Shown here in pieces: positions 14,776 through 22,787 of a stretch of 31,651 nucleotides of DNA. The DNA is from CALAED01 sp937891035. GTDB lineage: Bacteria > Actinomycetota > Actinomycetes > Streptosporangiales > Streptosporangiaceae. The stretch lies in NCBI GenBank assembly GCA_035642125.1, contig DASQSZ010000143.1:1-31651 (forward strand), in the 5' to 3' direction. The notes below the pieces were generated by a model. That model was not told the DNA's origin, made no database searches, and saw nothing but the letters and a program-made list of their open reading frames with translations. A program made the position numbers and the translations under genes. Numbering within the stretch: position 1 is the first letter of the stretch; each line of letters begins with the position of its first letter.

Positions 14776-16323
14776 TCATGGAATGCGGCTGACCATGGCG
14801 GGGCAAAAGCCCCGTTGTTCTTTATTGCTGTTGTCCGCACGGTTTTCACGGGTGGATAGCCATGACTCCAAGAGCTCCAGCGCGCTCGTGCCCGCCTCAC
14901 CGGGGATCCTTTCCAGCATGCGGGAACCGTCATCGCGCCGGGCTGAGAGCGTCCATTGGTCATCGCCCGCGAACAGACGGATTTTGTCCTGCTTGCCCGA
15001 GGCATAGAGCACCGGAGCCGAATGAGCCGCGACGCGGAAGCGGCGCCACACTTCGTCGGTCGCCGCGACGCGTAGTTCACGTTCGTACGGCCATGGACGG
15101 CGCCAGCCGCCGCCAAGCCGCTCGTCCATCTCCCGCTGCGTCGGGTGCGGCGCGTACGTCAAGTCCGCCTGGCTGATCGCGTGGCGGAGGTAGCGCACCG
15201 CCTCGATGAGGGCGGGTTGCCCGTCCAGCCGCACGCCTGTCTCCACACCGGAGTCCAGACCGTGCACGGCGTCGAAGTTGGCGGAGAACAGGGCACCGTG
15301 GCTTTCGTCGGCGATGGCCGCTTTGGCGTGATTGAGCGAGTCGGCGTGGATGCGAACGCCGAGCCCGGCGAGGGCTGCGGCGTCTCGGCGATGCGCGCGG
15401 ATGTTGTTCCGGCCGCGACAGAGCAGCGAAACCTCTACACCGTGGGCGCGGATCGCTCGCTCGAGCGGCTCGAGCAAGAGCCTAGGGTTTTCGGCCATGC
15501 CGTTCAGACTGAACGTGGCCAGGAGCAGACGTCGCCGTGCCCGGCCGATGATGTCGTGCATGGTGTCCCGGATGATCCACTCGTCGGTATGACTCCAGAT
15601 CACTCCCGGCGCGGGCACCAGATCGGGCACAGGGACGAGACAGGGGCTGGCTTGCCGCGTTCGCTGCCGGATGGTGTGGTCAGGACCGGGCGGCATCTCG
15701 AACGTACTGGCGTACCACAGGCGCGTGAAGAATCGAACCAGCCGCTCGACTTCGGCGCGTTCGCTGACGACCACGCCGCTCTCCCCCGTCGCCTTGCGCC
15801 GTTGGGTGTCGCGCAAGGCGCTGGTTTCCAGGTTTGCGCTGGACACCAGCGCTCGATCGTCGGCGACGAGGAACTTCGCATGGCAGTCGCGGTAGCCGCG
15901 CACATAGATGCCCCGGACCGTCAGGTCTTCGAACCGCTTGTTCTGAGCACGTAGATCGGCGGCGTCCGGATCGTCGGTGTCCTCGGCCGCTTCCAACCCC
16001 TTGCGCAAGCCCTTCTCGTCCAGATCGGAGATCACATAGACCCCGCCGCGAAGACGCTCGGCCGCCTTGTACAAAGCGTTCAGGAGGTCGATGTCGCCAA
16101 TGCGGTAACTCGCGAGAAACACCCGTCGACGCGCCGCGCCGATCAGCTCAAGAGCCGCCTCTTTGATCGTCTGCGCTGAACGAGCGTAGGTGAAGACATG
16201 TCGGTACGGCAGATCTAGATGGGCGATATCCGGCACGTAAGGCGCACGCTCCGCATGCGATGTGCGCAGGAGAAAGTATCCCTCGGCCGAGGTGAGGGTG
16301 CCCAAATCGATCGAATCAGTCAT
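14776..16323 (-). CDS. Phospholipase D-family protein with two HKD motifs (defence operon gene 4)
   Basis: A 515-aa PLD-superfamily protein. The first HKD motif is HAKFLVADDRALVSSANLE (His148, Lys150, Asp155). The second is HAKAAIADESHGALFSANFD (His332, Lys334, Asp339). Two motifs in one chain form one complete active site, as in PLD nucleases and lipases. In this setting a nuclease is more likely than a lipid enzyme. Each half starts with a strand typical of the fold (RRVFLASYRIGD; RRLLLATFSLNG). The last 140 residues form an extra domain of unknown role. The ATG overlaps the stop of the upstream wHTH gene by 8 nt, with GGGAGG 10 nt before it, which indicates coupled translation. Confidence 0.9.
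   Translation of the reverse strand: MTDSIDLGTLTSAEGYFLLRTSHAERAPYVPDIAHLDLPYRHVFTYARSAQTIKEAALELIGAARRRVFLASYRIGDIDLLNALYKAAERLRGGVYVISDLDEKGLRKGLEAAEDTDDPDAADLRAQNKRFEDLTVRGIYVRGYRDCHAKFLVADDRALVSSANLETSALRDTQRRKATGESGVVVSERAEVERLVRFFTRLWYASTFEMPPGPDHTIRQRTRQASPCLVPVPDLVPAPGVIWSHTDEWIIRDTMHDIIGRARRRLLLATFSLNGMAENPRLLLEPLERAIRAHGVEVSLLCRGRNNIRAHRRDAAALAGLGVRIHADSLNHAKAAIADESHGALFSANFDAVHGLDSGVETGVRLDGQPALIEAVRYLRHAISQADLTYAPHPTQREMDERLGGGWRRPWPYERELRVAATDEVWRRFRVAAHSAPVLYASGKQDKIRLFAGDDQWTLSARRDDGSRMLERIPGEAGTSALELLESWLSTRENRADNSNKEQRGFCPAMVSRIP
14799..14826 (+). terminator. Intrinsic terminator hairpin in plus orientation, inside the PLD gene 3' end
   Basis: CGGGGC-AAAA-GCCCCG (14799-14814) is followed by TTGTTCTTTATT on the plus strand, a good rho-independent layout. 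On the minus strand the hairpin lies in the last codons of the PLD gene and has no following T-run, so it suits a transcript coming from the left. Confidence 0.55.
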
Positions 16324-17674
16324 GTGGGAAGTCCTCCCGTTCGCGCATCGCGTAGGCGAGCGCGAAGTCGCCGAGCTGCCAGATCCGCCGTCGCACCGCC
16401 GCCGTGCCGACCATGTCCGCCGGCACTTGAAGCTTCGCGGCCGCGCGGGCGGCCGCTCCCGCGAGTTCGTCGGCGGGCCGAGCGGCCGAGCGGAGCTGCT
16501 GAACGGCGGCGTCCACGGCGAACAGGGCCCTGGCCTGGGCGTCGGCGGGAACGAACCGGCAGGCCACCTCGACGACCGCACCGTCGCGCTGGATCGCCAG
16601 CCCGGTCGGCTGGGTCAGGTCGCACGGTTCGTCGCAAACAGCCCGGGCCTCCATCCCGAAAATCGGGAACTCCCATTCCCCCGACCCGCTACGGCGGACG
16701 TCTCGGACGCCGCCGAGGTCGCGCCCTTCGAAGGATGCCGAGATCGCCTTCCACGCTGCGCGCTGCACCGCCCCTTCGCCCAAGGCATCGCCCAGCCTCA
16801 GCCACTCCGCGACGAGGCGGTCCACCCGCATGAGAGGCACTGTCACCTCGGCCTGTTCCGTAGATTGACTCCCGGCACGGTCTCGGGAGCGCCGTCGGCT
16901 GACCGCGCCGAAGAAGGTGATGCGCGCCATCGGCGGCCCCGCGGCATCGGCGACCACTTCGGCACGGCACCGATACGCGGGACAGACGGCGACGTCTTTG
17001 CCCTGGACCGCGCGTGGAAGAAGCAGCGGGTCGTCGCCGGAAGGCCGGGTGGCATCGGACACATCGGCGCCCAGGCCGGCCACCGTTCCCTCGGAGATGC
17101 GATCGGACACATAAGCCGCCTGCCGGGCTCCCCACAGGTGGCTCGGAACCGGGGCCACGGCGTCCGGCAGCAGCCCCCGTTGTTCCAGCTGCCGCAACCA
17201 CCCACTTTGCTTTCCCGAGCCCAGCGCGAGAAGGTCTCCGGACCTGGGGAAGAAGGCGAAATCCAACGTTGCCTGAACGCGACGGATCACCATCTGTTTG
17301 CTGAGGAAGTCGGCGGCGACGTCCGGCACAATGTGGTATTCCTCACCGTCCAGCCACAGCGCTTCGGCGGCGATCAGCCGGGACGCGGCGCCGGCGAGTA
17401 CCCGGCGCGGGAGCGAGACGACCTCGGCGAAGTCGGCGGCCCCGAACGTTCCCAACGCCAGCCCCATCTCAAGCACGAACCGTTCGAGCGGAGTGAGTTC
17501 CTCGCGCACCTGCTTGACAACGGGAACCTCGCGCAGGGCAAGCAGCGGAACTATGGCCTCTGAGACCACAGCGATGACGCCGGGGCCGATCGCGGGAGCC
17601 GAGGTATGCCGTACCGTGACCGGAGCGCACCGCTGCTGCTCTGCCTCTCCAGTGAGCCCGCCAGGGCCGGCCAT
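16316..17674 (-). CDS. Winged-helix protein of unknown function (defence operon gene 3)
   Basis: A 452-aa protein. Residues about 60-120 look like a winged helix: LTPLERFVLEMGLALGTFGA, then VVSLPRRVLAGAASRLIAAE and a wing with LDGEEYHIV. The rest is mixed alpha/beta with no motif I recognise. A cysteine pair (CPAYRC) sits near the middle and the C-terminal part is helical and Ala-rich. It could recruit DNA, link the helicase to the PLD protein or regulate the operon; all of this is inference. The ATG shares one base with the TGA of the helicase gene (TGATG) and its own stop overlaps the PLD start, so it is translated between the two and probably works with them. Confidence 0.8.
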   Translation of the reverse strand: MAGPGGLTGEAEQQRCAPVTVRHTSAPAIGPGVIAVVSEAIVPLLALREVPVVKQVREELTPLERFVLEMGLALGTFGAADFAEVVSLPRRVLAGAASRLIAAEALWLDGEEYHIVPDVAADFLSKQMVIRRVQATLDFAFFPRSGDLLALGSGKQSGWLRQLEQRGLLPDAVAPVPSHLWGARQAAYVSDRISEGTVAGLGADVSDATRPSGDDPLLLPRAVQGKDVAVCPAYRCRAEVVADAAGPPMARITFFGAVSRRRSRDRAGSQSTEQAEVTVPLMRVDRLVAEWLRLGDALGEGAVQRAAWKAISASFEGRDLGGVRDVRRSGSGEWEFPIFGMEARAVCDEPCDLTQPTGLAIQRDGAVVEVACRFVPADAQARALFAVDAAVQQLRSAARPADELAGAAARAAAKLQVPADMVGTAAVRRRIWQLGDFALAYAMREREDFPHD

Positions 17675-20600
17675 CAACGTGCCGTCCTCAGGTCGCTCAT
17701 GACGCGGGCGACATCGGGCCGGTCATCGAGAATGCGGAACAAGTTGTCGTAGAACGGCTTCGCCTCCGCCACACCGCTCAGCCGAGACAGCGTACGGCGG
17801 TGTCCGACGAGCACCAGTGCACGCCGGGCGCGCGTACACGCGACGTTGAGCCGCCTCAAGTCCTGGAGCCACAAGCCGAAATCTTCGGGCGGCCGGCCGC
17901 GTCTGGTCCGGCAGAAGCTGAGGAAGACGAGGTCGCTCTCCTGCCCTTGCAGACGGTCGATCGCGTCGACCGTCTGGAAACGCAGCACGCGAAAGCCGGG
18001 ATATCTGGGATGGCCGAGTTCCCGGCGGATCTGGCGCACTTGAGCCTTGTAGAACGTGAGCACGCTCGCCGTCACATCGCGCTCGCCGCGCGCGGCCAAC
18101 TCCCGGTCCCAGATGCGAGCTGCCTTGGCGACCCACTCGGCCTCCAGCCGGTTCAAAAACCCAGTGCCGTCCAGGGTGTCGGCGAAGTTCGGCTGGTTCG
18201 AGGTGTCGAGGAAGACCAAAGGACGGTCCATGGTCTGCGTGACAAGGGGTGTCACGCCGGATTTCGCGAGCGCCGCCGGCGGCGGGCTCTCGTACTGCCC
18301 GCCGTACACCGGTCCGCGCACGATCGCGGCGATGGGATCGATCATCCGGCGCTGCACGACGAGCGGCTGGCGCAGCACCGGCGAAGAGGCGGTCACGCAC
18401 CGCTCGAACAGGCTGCGGACGAGATGTTCTCGCATCGCCGTGAGCAGTCTTTGGTCTGGATCTTCCCCCTGCGCCGCCAATCGTTGCCGCGCCTTCCGGA
18501 ACTCCGGCCGATAGATCTCCTCCCAGCGGCCTTCCAAGCGGGTGGCGGCCCGCAGCACCGTATCGGTGCGGAATCGATGCAGCTTCTCCTCTTCCCGCCA
18601 CAATGTCCCGAGCCGGTCAACGGCCTCCTTGAGATCGAACCCGCGCTCGCGCATATGTAAAGCGGTGAGCGCGTGCAGATGATGTTCTTCGGTGGGCGAT
18701 ACATAGGGCGGCAGTTGGTGCTCGTCGCCGACCAGGATCCACCGGCGGGCGCTGCGGGCGCCGATGAGGAACTGACTGTCGACGACTCGGCTCGCCTCGT
18801 CGACGATGAGCGTGTCGAAGTCGCTGTCGCGGATGCTGCTGTCCCCCCCAAAACCCGTGGTGGTGCAGCACACGAGGTTGACCGCCTGCTTCAGGTCCCC
18901 GGTCATGCTCTCGATTAGTCGAGTCCGCTCTGCTGGGGAGTCCTCATCGGCCAAGCCGCTGATGTCGAACCAACGGCGCTCCAACCCGATGTACTTCGTC
19001 AGGCGTTCGGCTCGCGCCCACAGCTTCTCGCCGCGGTCGTGCAGCTCAGCGTCGGACAGATCGGTCGGCTCGAGTGGCCCGGCCGGCCCGGACGGGGCAC
19101 CGCCAAGCAGGGAACGCAGCCGTTCGCCCGCCGCGACCAGGTCTTCATGTGTTTGCGCCACCTGGCGGTTGGCGCCGGCGCAGGCCTCTTCGTAGTAGTG
19201 CCGGCGGTTGCGCCGTTCCTCCGTCGCCGCGTCATGGCGGCGGGTCGCCTCGCTGTGCCGGCCACCCGCTTCCGCGGCCGCCATGTCGGCGGCGCGCAAC
19301 GCCGCGACGGCGTCCCGATGCGCGCGGGCGTGCTCGGCGATCGGCCCGGCACGGAACAGCCGGGCGAACCGCTGACTCAGGGTGGCGTTTTCGCGTACGG
19401 AGGCCAGCGTCGCGGCGGCCTGGTCCGCGTTACGGCGCGCCGCGAACAGCCGAGACTGCGTGTACCGCACCGCCCGCCGGGCGTTGTGGAGTTCGGTTTC
19501 CAGCCGGGCGACCATCCCATCGGCCTGCGCCTGCCACGCCCTGAATTCCGATGTTGTGGCGTCACGGCGCGCCTGAGCCTGGGCCAGGAACCGGCGCGTC
19601 TCGATGACACCGAGATGGGTCTCGCGCTCGACGCCGAGCCGCTGGATCTCCGCTCGCCAGCGGGCCTGCCTGGAGCCGTCGGGACGCCGTGCCCGTTCGA
19701 CGAAGTCCTGCACGATGTTTTGGGGGAGGTAGCGCCGGACCGTGTCGTGCACCTTGGAATCGTCGTAGGTGCTGCGCATCGCGAGCACGCCGTCGGCGTC
19801 TCCGACCCGTCGCAGCGCTTCGTCCACGGCGACGTGCATGGGAGCCAGCAGCAGAACCCGTTCGCCACGTGTGACCAGCTGGCGGATGATCTCCGCGATG
19901 ACGGTGGTCTTGCCGGTGCCTGGCGGTCCCTGAATGAAGAAGGCGTACGGCGCGGCCACGGCGCCGGCCACCGCGGCCCGCTGCTCCTTGTTGAGATCGG
20001 GATTGAAGTAGGACAGTTCCGGCGGGCGTCCAGCCACCGTCGGCAGCGTTCCCGGCAGGCACAGCATGCGGGCCAGCGCCTCCCACTCGCCCTCCACCTG
20101 CTCGTTGAGGAACTGTTGCAGCGCCCTGCTCTCTCGCCGCAGGGAGAAGCGCGGCGTGAAGGTCAGCCGTACCCGTAAGCCGACCAGAATCTCACCGGTC
20201 TCCGGCGGCGCGAAGTACAGCAGGCCGTCGTCGGCCGAGACGAGCTCCAGCCGCCGGGTCCGGCCGGCACCGGTCATCTCCACCGTCTCACCGACCGGAA
20301 ACTCGCCCTGTTGCCCGTGGGTCTCGACGCAGATCAGCCGGCGGTCCTGCTCAACTGCCGCGACCGAGTCGATCACTATGCCATGCGCCGACGCGCCACC
20401 TTCCACTTCGCTGCGCTGCTCAAACAACTCGATCATCAGCTGAAGCGCCGAGTACTGCCGCCGTACCCTCGCATGCAGCTCACCTCGATCGCCGCGGCCC
20501 CGGGGAGCGTGGCCGACCAGCCGCTCGGCGCGTTGCCGGGCGGCGTTGCGGCGCCTCGCCTGATCCACGGCCCGCCTCGCCTGCTCATGGATCTCATCGA

Positions 20601-20991
20601 TGTCGGCGAACTCTTGCTCGTACCCGAGGTGAAAGCTGACCTTCGCGTGAGCCGCCTCGCCTTGCCGCAAGAGCCGATCGCTCCGCTTGACAGACTGGAG
20701 CATCGCCAGCGGCCCGCCGGTCTCCTCTTCGGGCACTGACCGAACGAACATGTCCAGCCGGCCGCCCATCAGCTTGTAGTAGGGCTGGCCATCGCGCCCG
20801 GTCAGCCGATGGCTGACGAACCCGCCTTCCAGATCGGTGCGCACATCCTCCAGGGACAGCCCGGCTTCGGCCAGGCGCGCCGGTAGCCCCATGCGATAGG
20901 TAAGCGGGAGCGGCACCGGCGTCTGCGTGAAGGCATCGGGCTCGAGCGCCTGCGACAGTTCGTCGATCCAGTTTTGTGGTGTCTCCAGCAC
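17674..20991 (-). CDS. SF1 (UPF1/DNA2-like) helicase, 1105 aa (defence operon gene 2)
   Basis: A complete superfamily 1 helicase of the COG1112 (AAA_11/AAA_12) type. Motif I GPPGTGKT is at 355-362, motif II IVDEAS at 729-734, motif III VGDEHQLPP at 754-762, motif IV QRRMIDPI near 880, motif V VDAIDRLQGQESD at 1008-1020 and motif VI NVACTRARRAL at 1049-1059. About 350 residues precede motif I. A helical, coiled-coil-rich insertion (about 440-700) separates motifs I and II. It should translocate on or unwind RNA or DNA using ATP. I chose the GTG at 20991 because GAGGAA lies 4-5 nt upstream, 19 nt after the stop of the CARF gene. The frame is open further upstream but lies inside that gene. Confidence 0.93.
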   Translation of the reverse strand: MLETPQNWIDELSQALEPDAFTQTPVPLPLTYRMGLPARLAEAGLSLEDVRTDLEGGFVSHRLTGRDGQPYYKLMGGRLDMFVRSVPEEETGGPLAMLQSVKRSDRLLRQGEAAHAKVSFHLGYEQEFADIDEIHEQARRAVDQARRRNAARQRAERLVGHAPRGRGDRGELHARVRRQYSALQLMIELFEQRSEVEGGASAHGIVIDSVAAVEQDRRLICVETHGQQGEFPVGETVEMTGAGRTRRLELVSADDGLLYFAPPETGEILVGLRVRLTFTPRFSLRRESRALQQFLNEQVEGEWEALARMLCLPGTLPTVAGRPPELSYFNPDLNKEQRAAVAGAVAAPYAFFIQGPPGTGKTTVIAEIIRQLVTRGERVLLLAPMHVAVDEALRRVGDADGVLAMRSTYDDSKVHDTVRRYLPQNIVQDFVERARRPDGSRQARWRAEIQRLGVERETHLGVIETRRFLAQAQARRDATTSEFRAWQAQADGMVARLETELHNARRAVRYTQSRLFAARRNADQAAATLASVRENATLSQRFARLFRAGPIAEHARAHRDAVAALRAADMAAAEAGGRHSEATRRHDAATEERRNRRHYYEEACAGANRQVAQTHEDLVAAGERLRSLLGGAPSGPAGPLEPTDLSDAELHDRGEKLWARAERLTKYIGLERRWFDISGLADEDSPAERTRLIESMTGDLKQAVNLVCCTTTGFGGDSSIRDSDFDTLIVDEASRVVDSQFLIGARSARRWILVGDEHQLPPYVSPTEEHHLHALTALHMRERGFDLKEAVDRLGTLWREEEKLHRFRTDTVLRAATRLEGRWEEIYRPEFRKARQRLAAQGEDPDQRLLTAMREHLVRSLFERCVTASSPVLRQPLVVQRRMIDPIAAIVRGPVYGGQYESPPPAALAKSGVTPLVTQTMDRPLVFLDTSNQPNFADTLDGTGFLNRLEAEWVAKAARIWDRELAARGERDVTASVLTFYKAQVRQIRRELGHPRYPGFRVLRFQTVDAIDRLQGQESDLVFLSFCRTRRGRPPEDFGLWLQDLRRLNVACTRARRALVLVGHRRTLSRLSGVAEAKPFYDNLFRILDDRPDVARVMSDLRTAR

Positions 20992-21010
20992 GGCGTTCCT
21001 CGGTGGTCTG

Positions 21011-22465
21011 TCAAAGGTTCGTGCGTACGAACCTGAGTCGCTGGCAAAGGACGTCGATATCACCGTCCACGCGCTGAACCTTCCAGTACGCGCGCAGTAT
21101 CGAACGAGCCTTTGCTTCCAGCACGGTGCTCTTGTCCAGGCCGACCGTCTCATCCCCGTGCGCCAGCACTGATTTGTTCCGTGCCCTGACGATTTCGTTG
21201 AGATGGGACAGGGCCTTCTTCCCGGCCAGGCCCCCCTTAGAGACGAGCGGGTCGTCCTGCGCCGTGAGCAGGATCGCGGCACTGATCAGACCGATGACCG
21301 GCGGCAGCGTGGTTGCCGGAACACGACGCCCCAGATCGTGCATGATGGCGGCGTAGCGTGCCTGGAGACCGGGGACGTCGGCGGTGAGTAAGGTGTAGTC
21401 CGGGCGGTCGCAGGAGAAACCCGAAGCGAGACTTTCGAGCCGGCCGGACAGGCAGCCTTCGATGGCGCGATAGAACAGCAGCGCCGCGAAGTCGTGCCGT
21501 CCGACCTCGCGATAGTGCTGGCCGAGCACGAAAAAGCAGACGAGCAGGTTCGTCCGGTCACCGTCCGGTAGACGGCGCAAGAACGCCAGTTGGTCTTCGA
21601 CCCGCCCGGCCGTCTCTGAATTGATCTCGTGCCGCGCATGCCGCAAGGCGAGCTCGACCGCCTCGATGCCAGAGGGCAGCGCCGGCAGATCGAGATCGCA
21701 CCACGCGCGGTACAGCTCGGAGAGGGCTCGCATGAACCGGGCGCCGGTGGGTTCGGCGAGGATGTCGCTCAGCTCGTTGTAGCGCCTGCGGGCCGCCTCG
21801 AACGCGCCGCTGGCGAAGGTCTGCCAGGCCGCCGCCATCTCTTGTTCCCCGAACAGTGCGGTCGGATTGTCGAGGATGAGCAGCCGGTCACTCCCGGGGA
21901 TGGGGCGGCGGGCCACCGGATCGAAGTCGCTGTCCACATAGCACAGACCGAGTTCGAGCTGCCAGGCCGCGAGCGCCGCCGCGGCGCTCATCACCTTGCG
22001 CCCGCCGGTGATGTCGATGATCGCGGTCGGACGCTGACCGTCCTCGGCCTGCAGCTTGTCGAGCTCCGCCTTGACGATCTTGTAGATGTCGAGTGGATCG
22101 GTCGGGTTACAGGGAGAATGCCGAAAGTGGCTATAGCGCATGCCCCTCTTGCCCACCACGTGATCGGCGATGACATCGATGCTTTCCGGTGCCGTGGCCG
22201 ACGACACCACCACGAGCCGCTCGGGTTGGAGTAACTCGTAGGCGATGACGGTTGTCTGCGGCGAAAACCCGCACAGGCTGATGAGCAGCGTCACCGGTGA
22301 GCCAGGGAGGCGATCACTGCGAGTGGCCGCACGAGCGATCACATCGTCCAGCATCTCGTCGAGATAGAAACGGATGGTCTGCGACTGCCTGCTGCCCTTG
22401 CCGTACTCCTCGTCCCCCCGCTCTATGCGGCGTAGTTGCGCTGCCTTAACCTCAAACGCCGTCAT
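21011..22465 (-). CDS. CARF-HEPN protein (Csm6/TIGR02710-like), defence operon gene 1
   Basis: A 484-aa protein. The N-terminal half (about 55-200) reads as a CARF Rossmann domain: strand and loop VTLLISLCGFSPQT (58-71), VVVSSATAPES (85-95), and the diagnostic IDITGGRKVMSAAAALAAWQ (150-169) then YVDSD. CARF domains bind cyclic oligoadenylate or related messengers. The C-terminal half is helical, with FYRAIEGCLSGRLE and then RARNKSVLAHG (427-437). This fits the R-x(4-6)-H catalytic motif of HEPN RNases (Arg429, His436). It is therefore probably a messenger-activated RNase. No CRISPR array or Cas10 gene is nearby. It is the first gene of a tight four-gene operon. CARF and HEPN assignment is by motif reading, not a search. 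Confidence 0.82.
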   Translation of the reverse strand: MTAFEVKAAQLRRIERGDEEYGKGSRQSQTIRFYLDEMLDDVIARAATRSDRLPGSPVTLLISLCGFSPQTTVIAYELLQPERLVVVSSATAPESIDVIADHVVGKRGMRYSHFRHSPCNPTDPLDIYKIVKAELDKLQAEDGQRPTAIIDITGGRKVMSAAAALAAWQLELGLCYVDSDFDPVARRPIPGSDRLLILDNPTALFGEQEMAAAWQTFASGAFEAARRRYNELSDILAEPTGARFMRALSELYRAWCDLDLPALPSGIEAVELALRHARHEINSETAGRVEDQLAFLRRLPDGDRTNLLVCFFVLGQHYREVGRHDFAALLFYRAIEGCLSGRLESLASGFSCDRPDYTLLTADVPGLQARYAAIMHDLGRRVPATTLPPVIGLISAAILLTAQDDPLVSKGGLAGKKALSHLNEIVRARNKSVLAHGDETVGLDKSTVLEAKARSILRAYWKVQRVDGDIDVLCQRLRFVRTNL

Positions 22466-22514
22466 CCTCGCTACCTGCGTCCCGCCACGATTGGAGAAAC
22501 CCCACCCCAGAGGG

Positions 22515-22541
22515 ACGCTAGCAAGAAATCACCATGATCAA
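22515..22541 (-). promoter_or_regulatory. Possible promoter of the CARF-helicase-PLD operon
   Basis: On the minus strand TTGATC (22541-22536) and TAGCGT (22520-22515) are 15 bp apart, about 50 nt upstream of the CARF gene start. Spacing is shorter than ideal. Confidence 0.3.
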
Positions 22542-22586
22542 GCGCGAACTGTCGAGCAGCACCGCCTGATACGGCAAACGCCCAGG

Positions 22587-22752
22587 TCAAAACACATCTT
22601 CGGCCGCAGAATAGTGAGCGCATGCCGCCTGCGCCTTGATCAAACTTGGGCCTGGGTCGATGAGTTCGTAGTCGCCTTCCAACTCCTCGCTTGAGGACGC
22701 CGCGCAGCGCGGTCCACATGGACTGCCAGACTCCGTGTTCTAAGAAATCCAT
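22587..22752 (-). pseudogene. Small frameshifted gene upstream of the defence operon
   Basis: An ATG at 22752 opens MDFLEHGVWQSMWTALRGVL. After one base shift near 22690 the sequence continues as a coherent stretch, EELEGDYELIDPGPSLIKA, ending at a TGA (22589-22587). The two parts together would be about 55 residues. The unshifted frame runs on into low-complexity Arg/Gly text. I do not recognise the family. Together with the frameshifted methyltransferase just upstream it suggests decay at the island edge, or sequencing error. Confidence 0.35.
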
Positions 22753-22787
22753 GACCTAATCAACCGGCGACGGCGACGGCGACGGTC

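Noticed and set aside
19039..20178. Plus-strand open frame of 379 aa
   Set aside because: Antisense of the helicase core motifs; no domain seen.
14776..22465. Assignment of the operon as Mokosh
   Set aside because: Mokosh also combines an SF1 helicase with PLD, but as I know it has no CARF-HEPN or separate wHTH gene, so the name was not applied.
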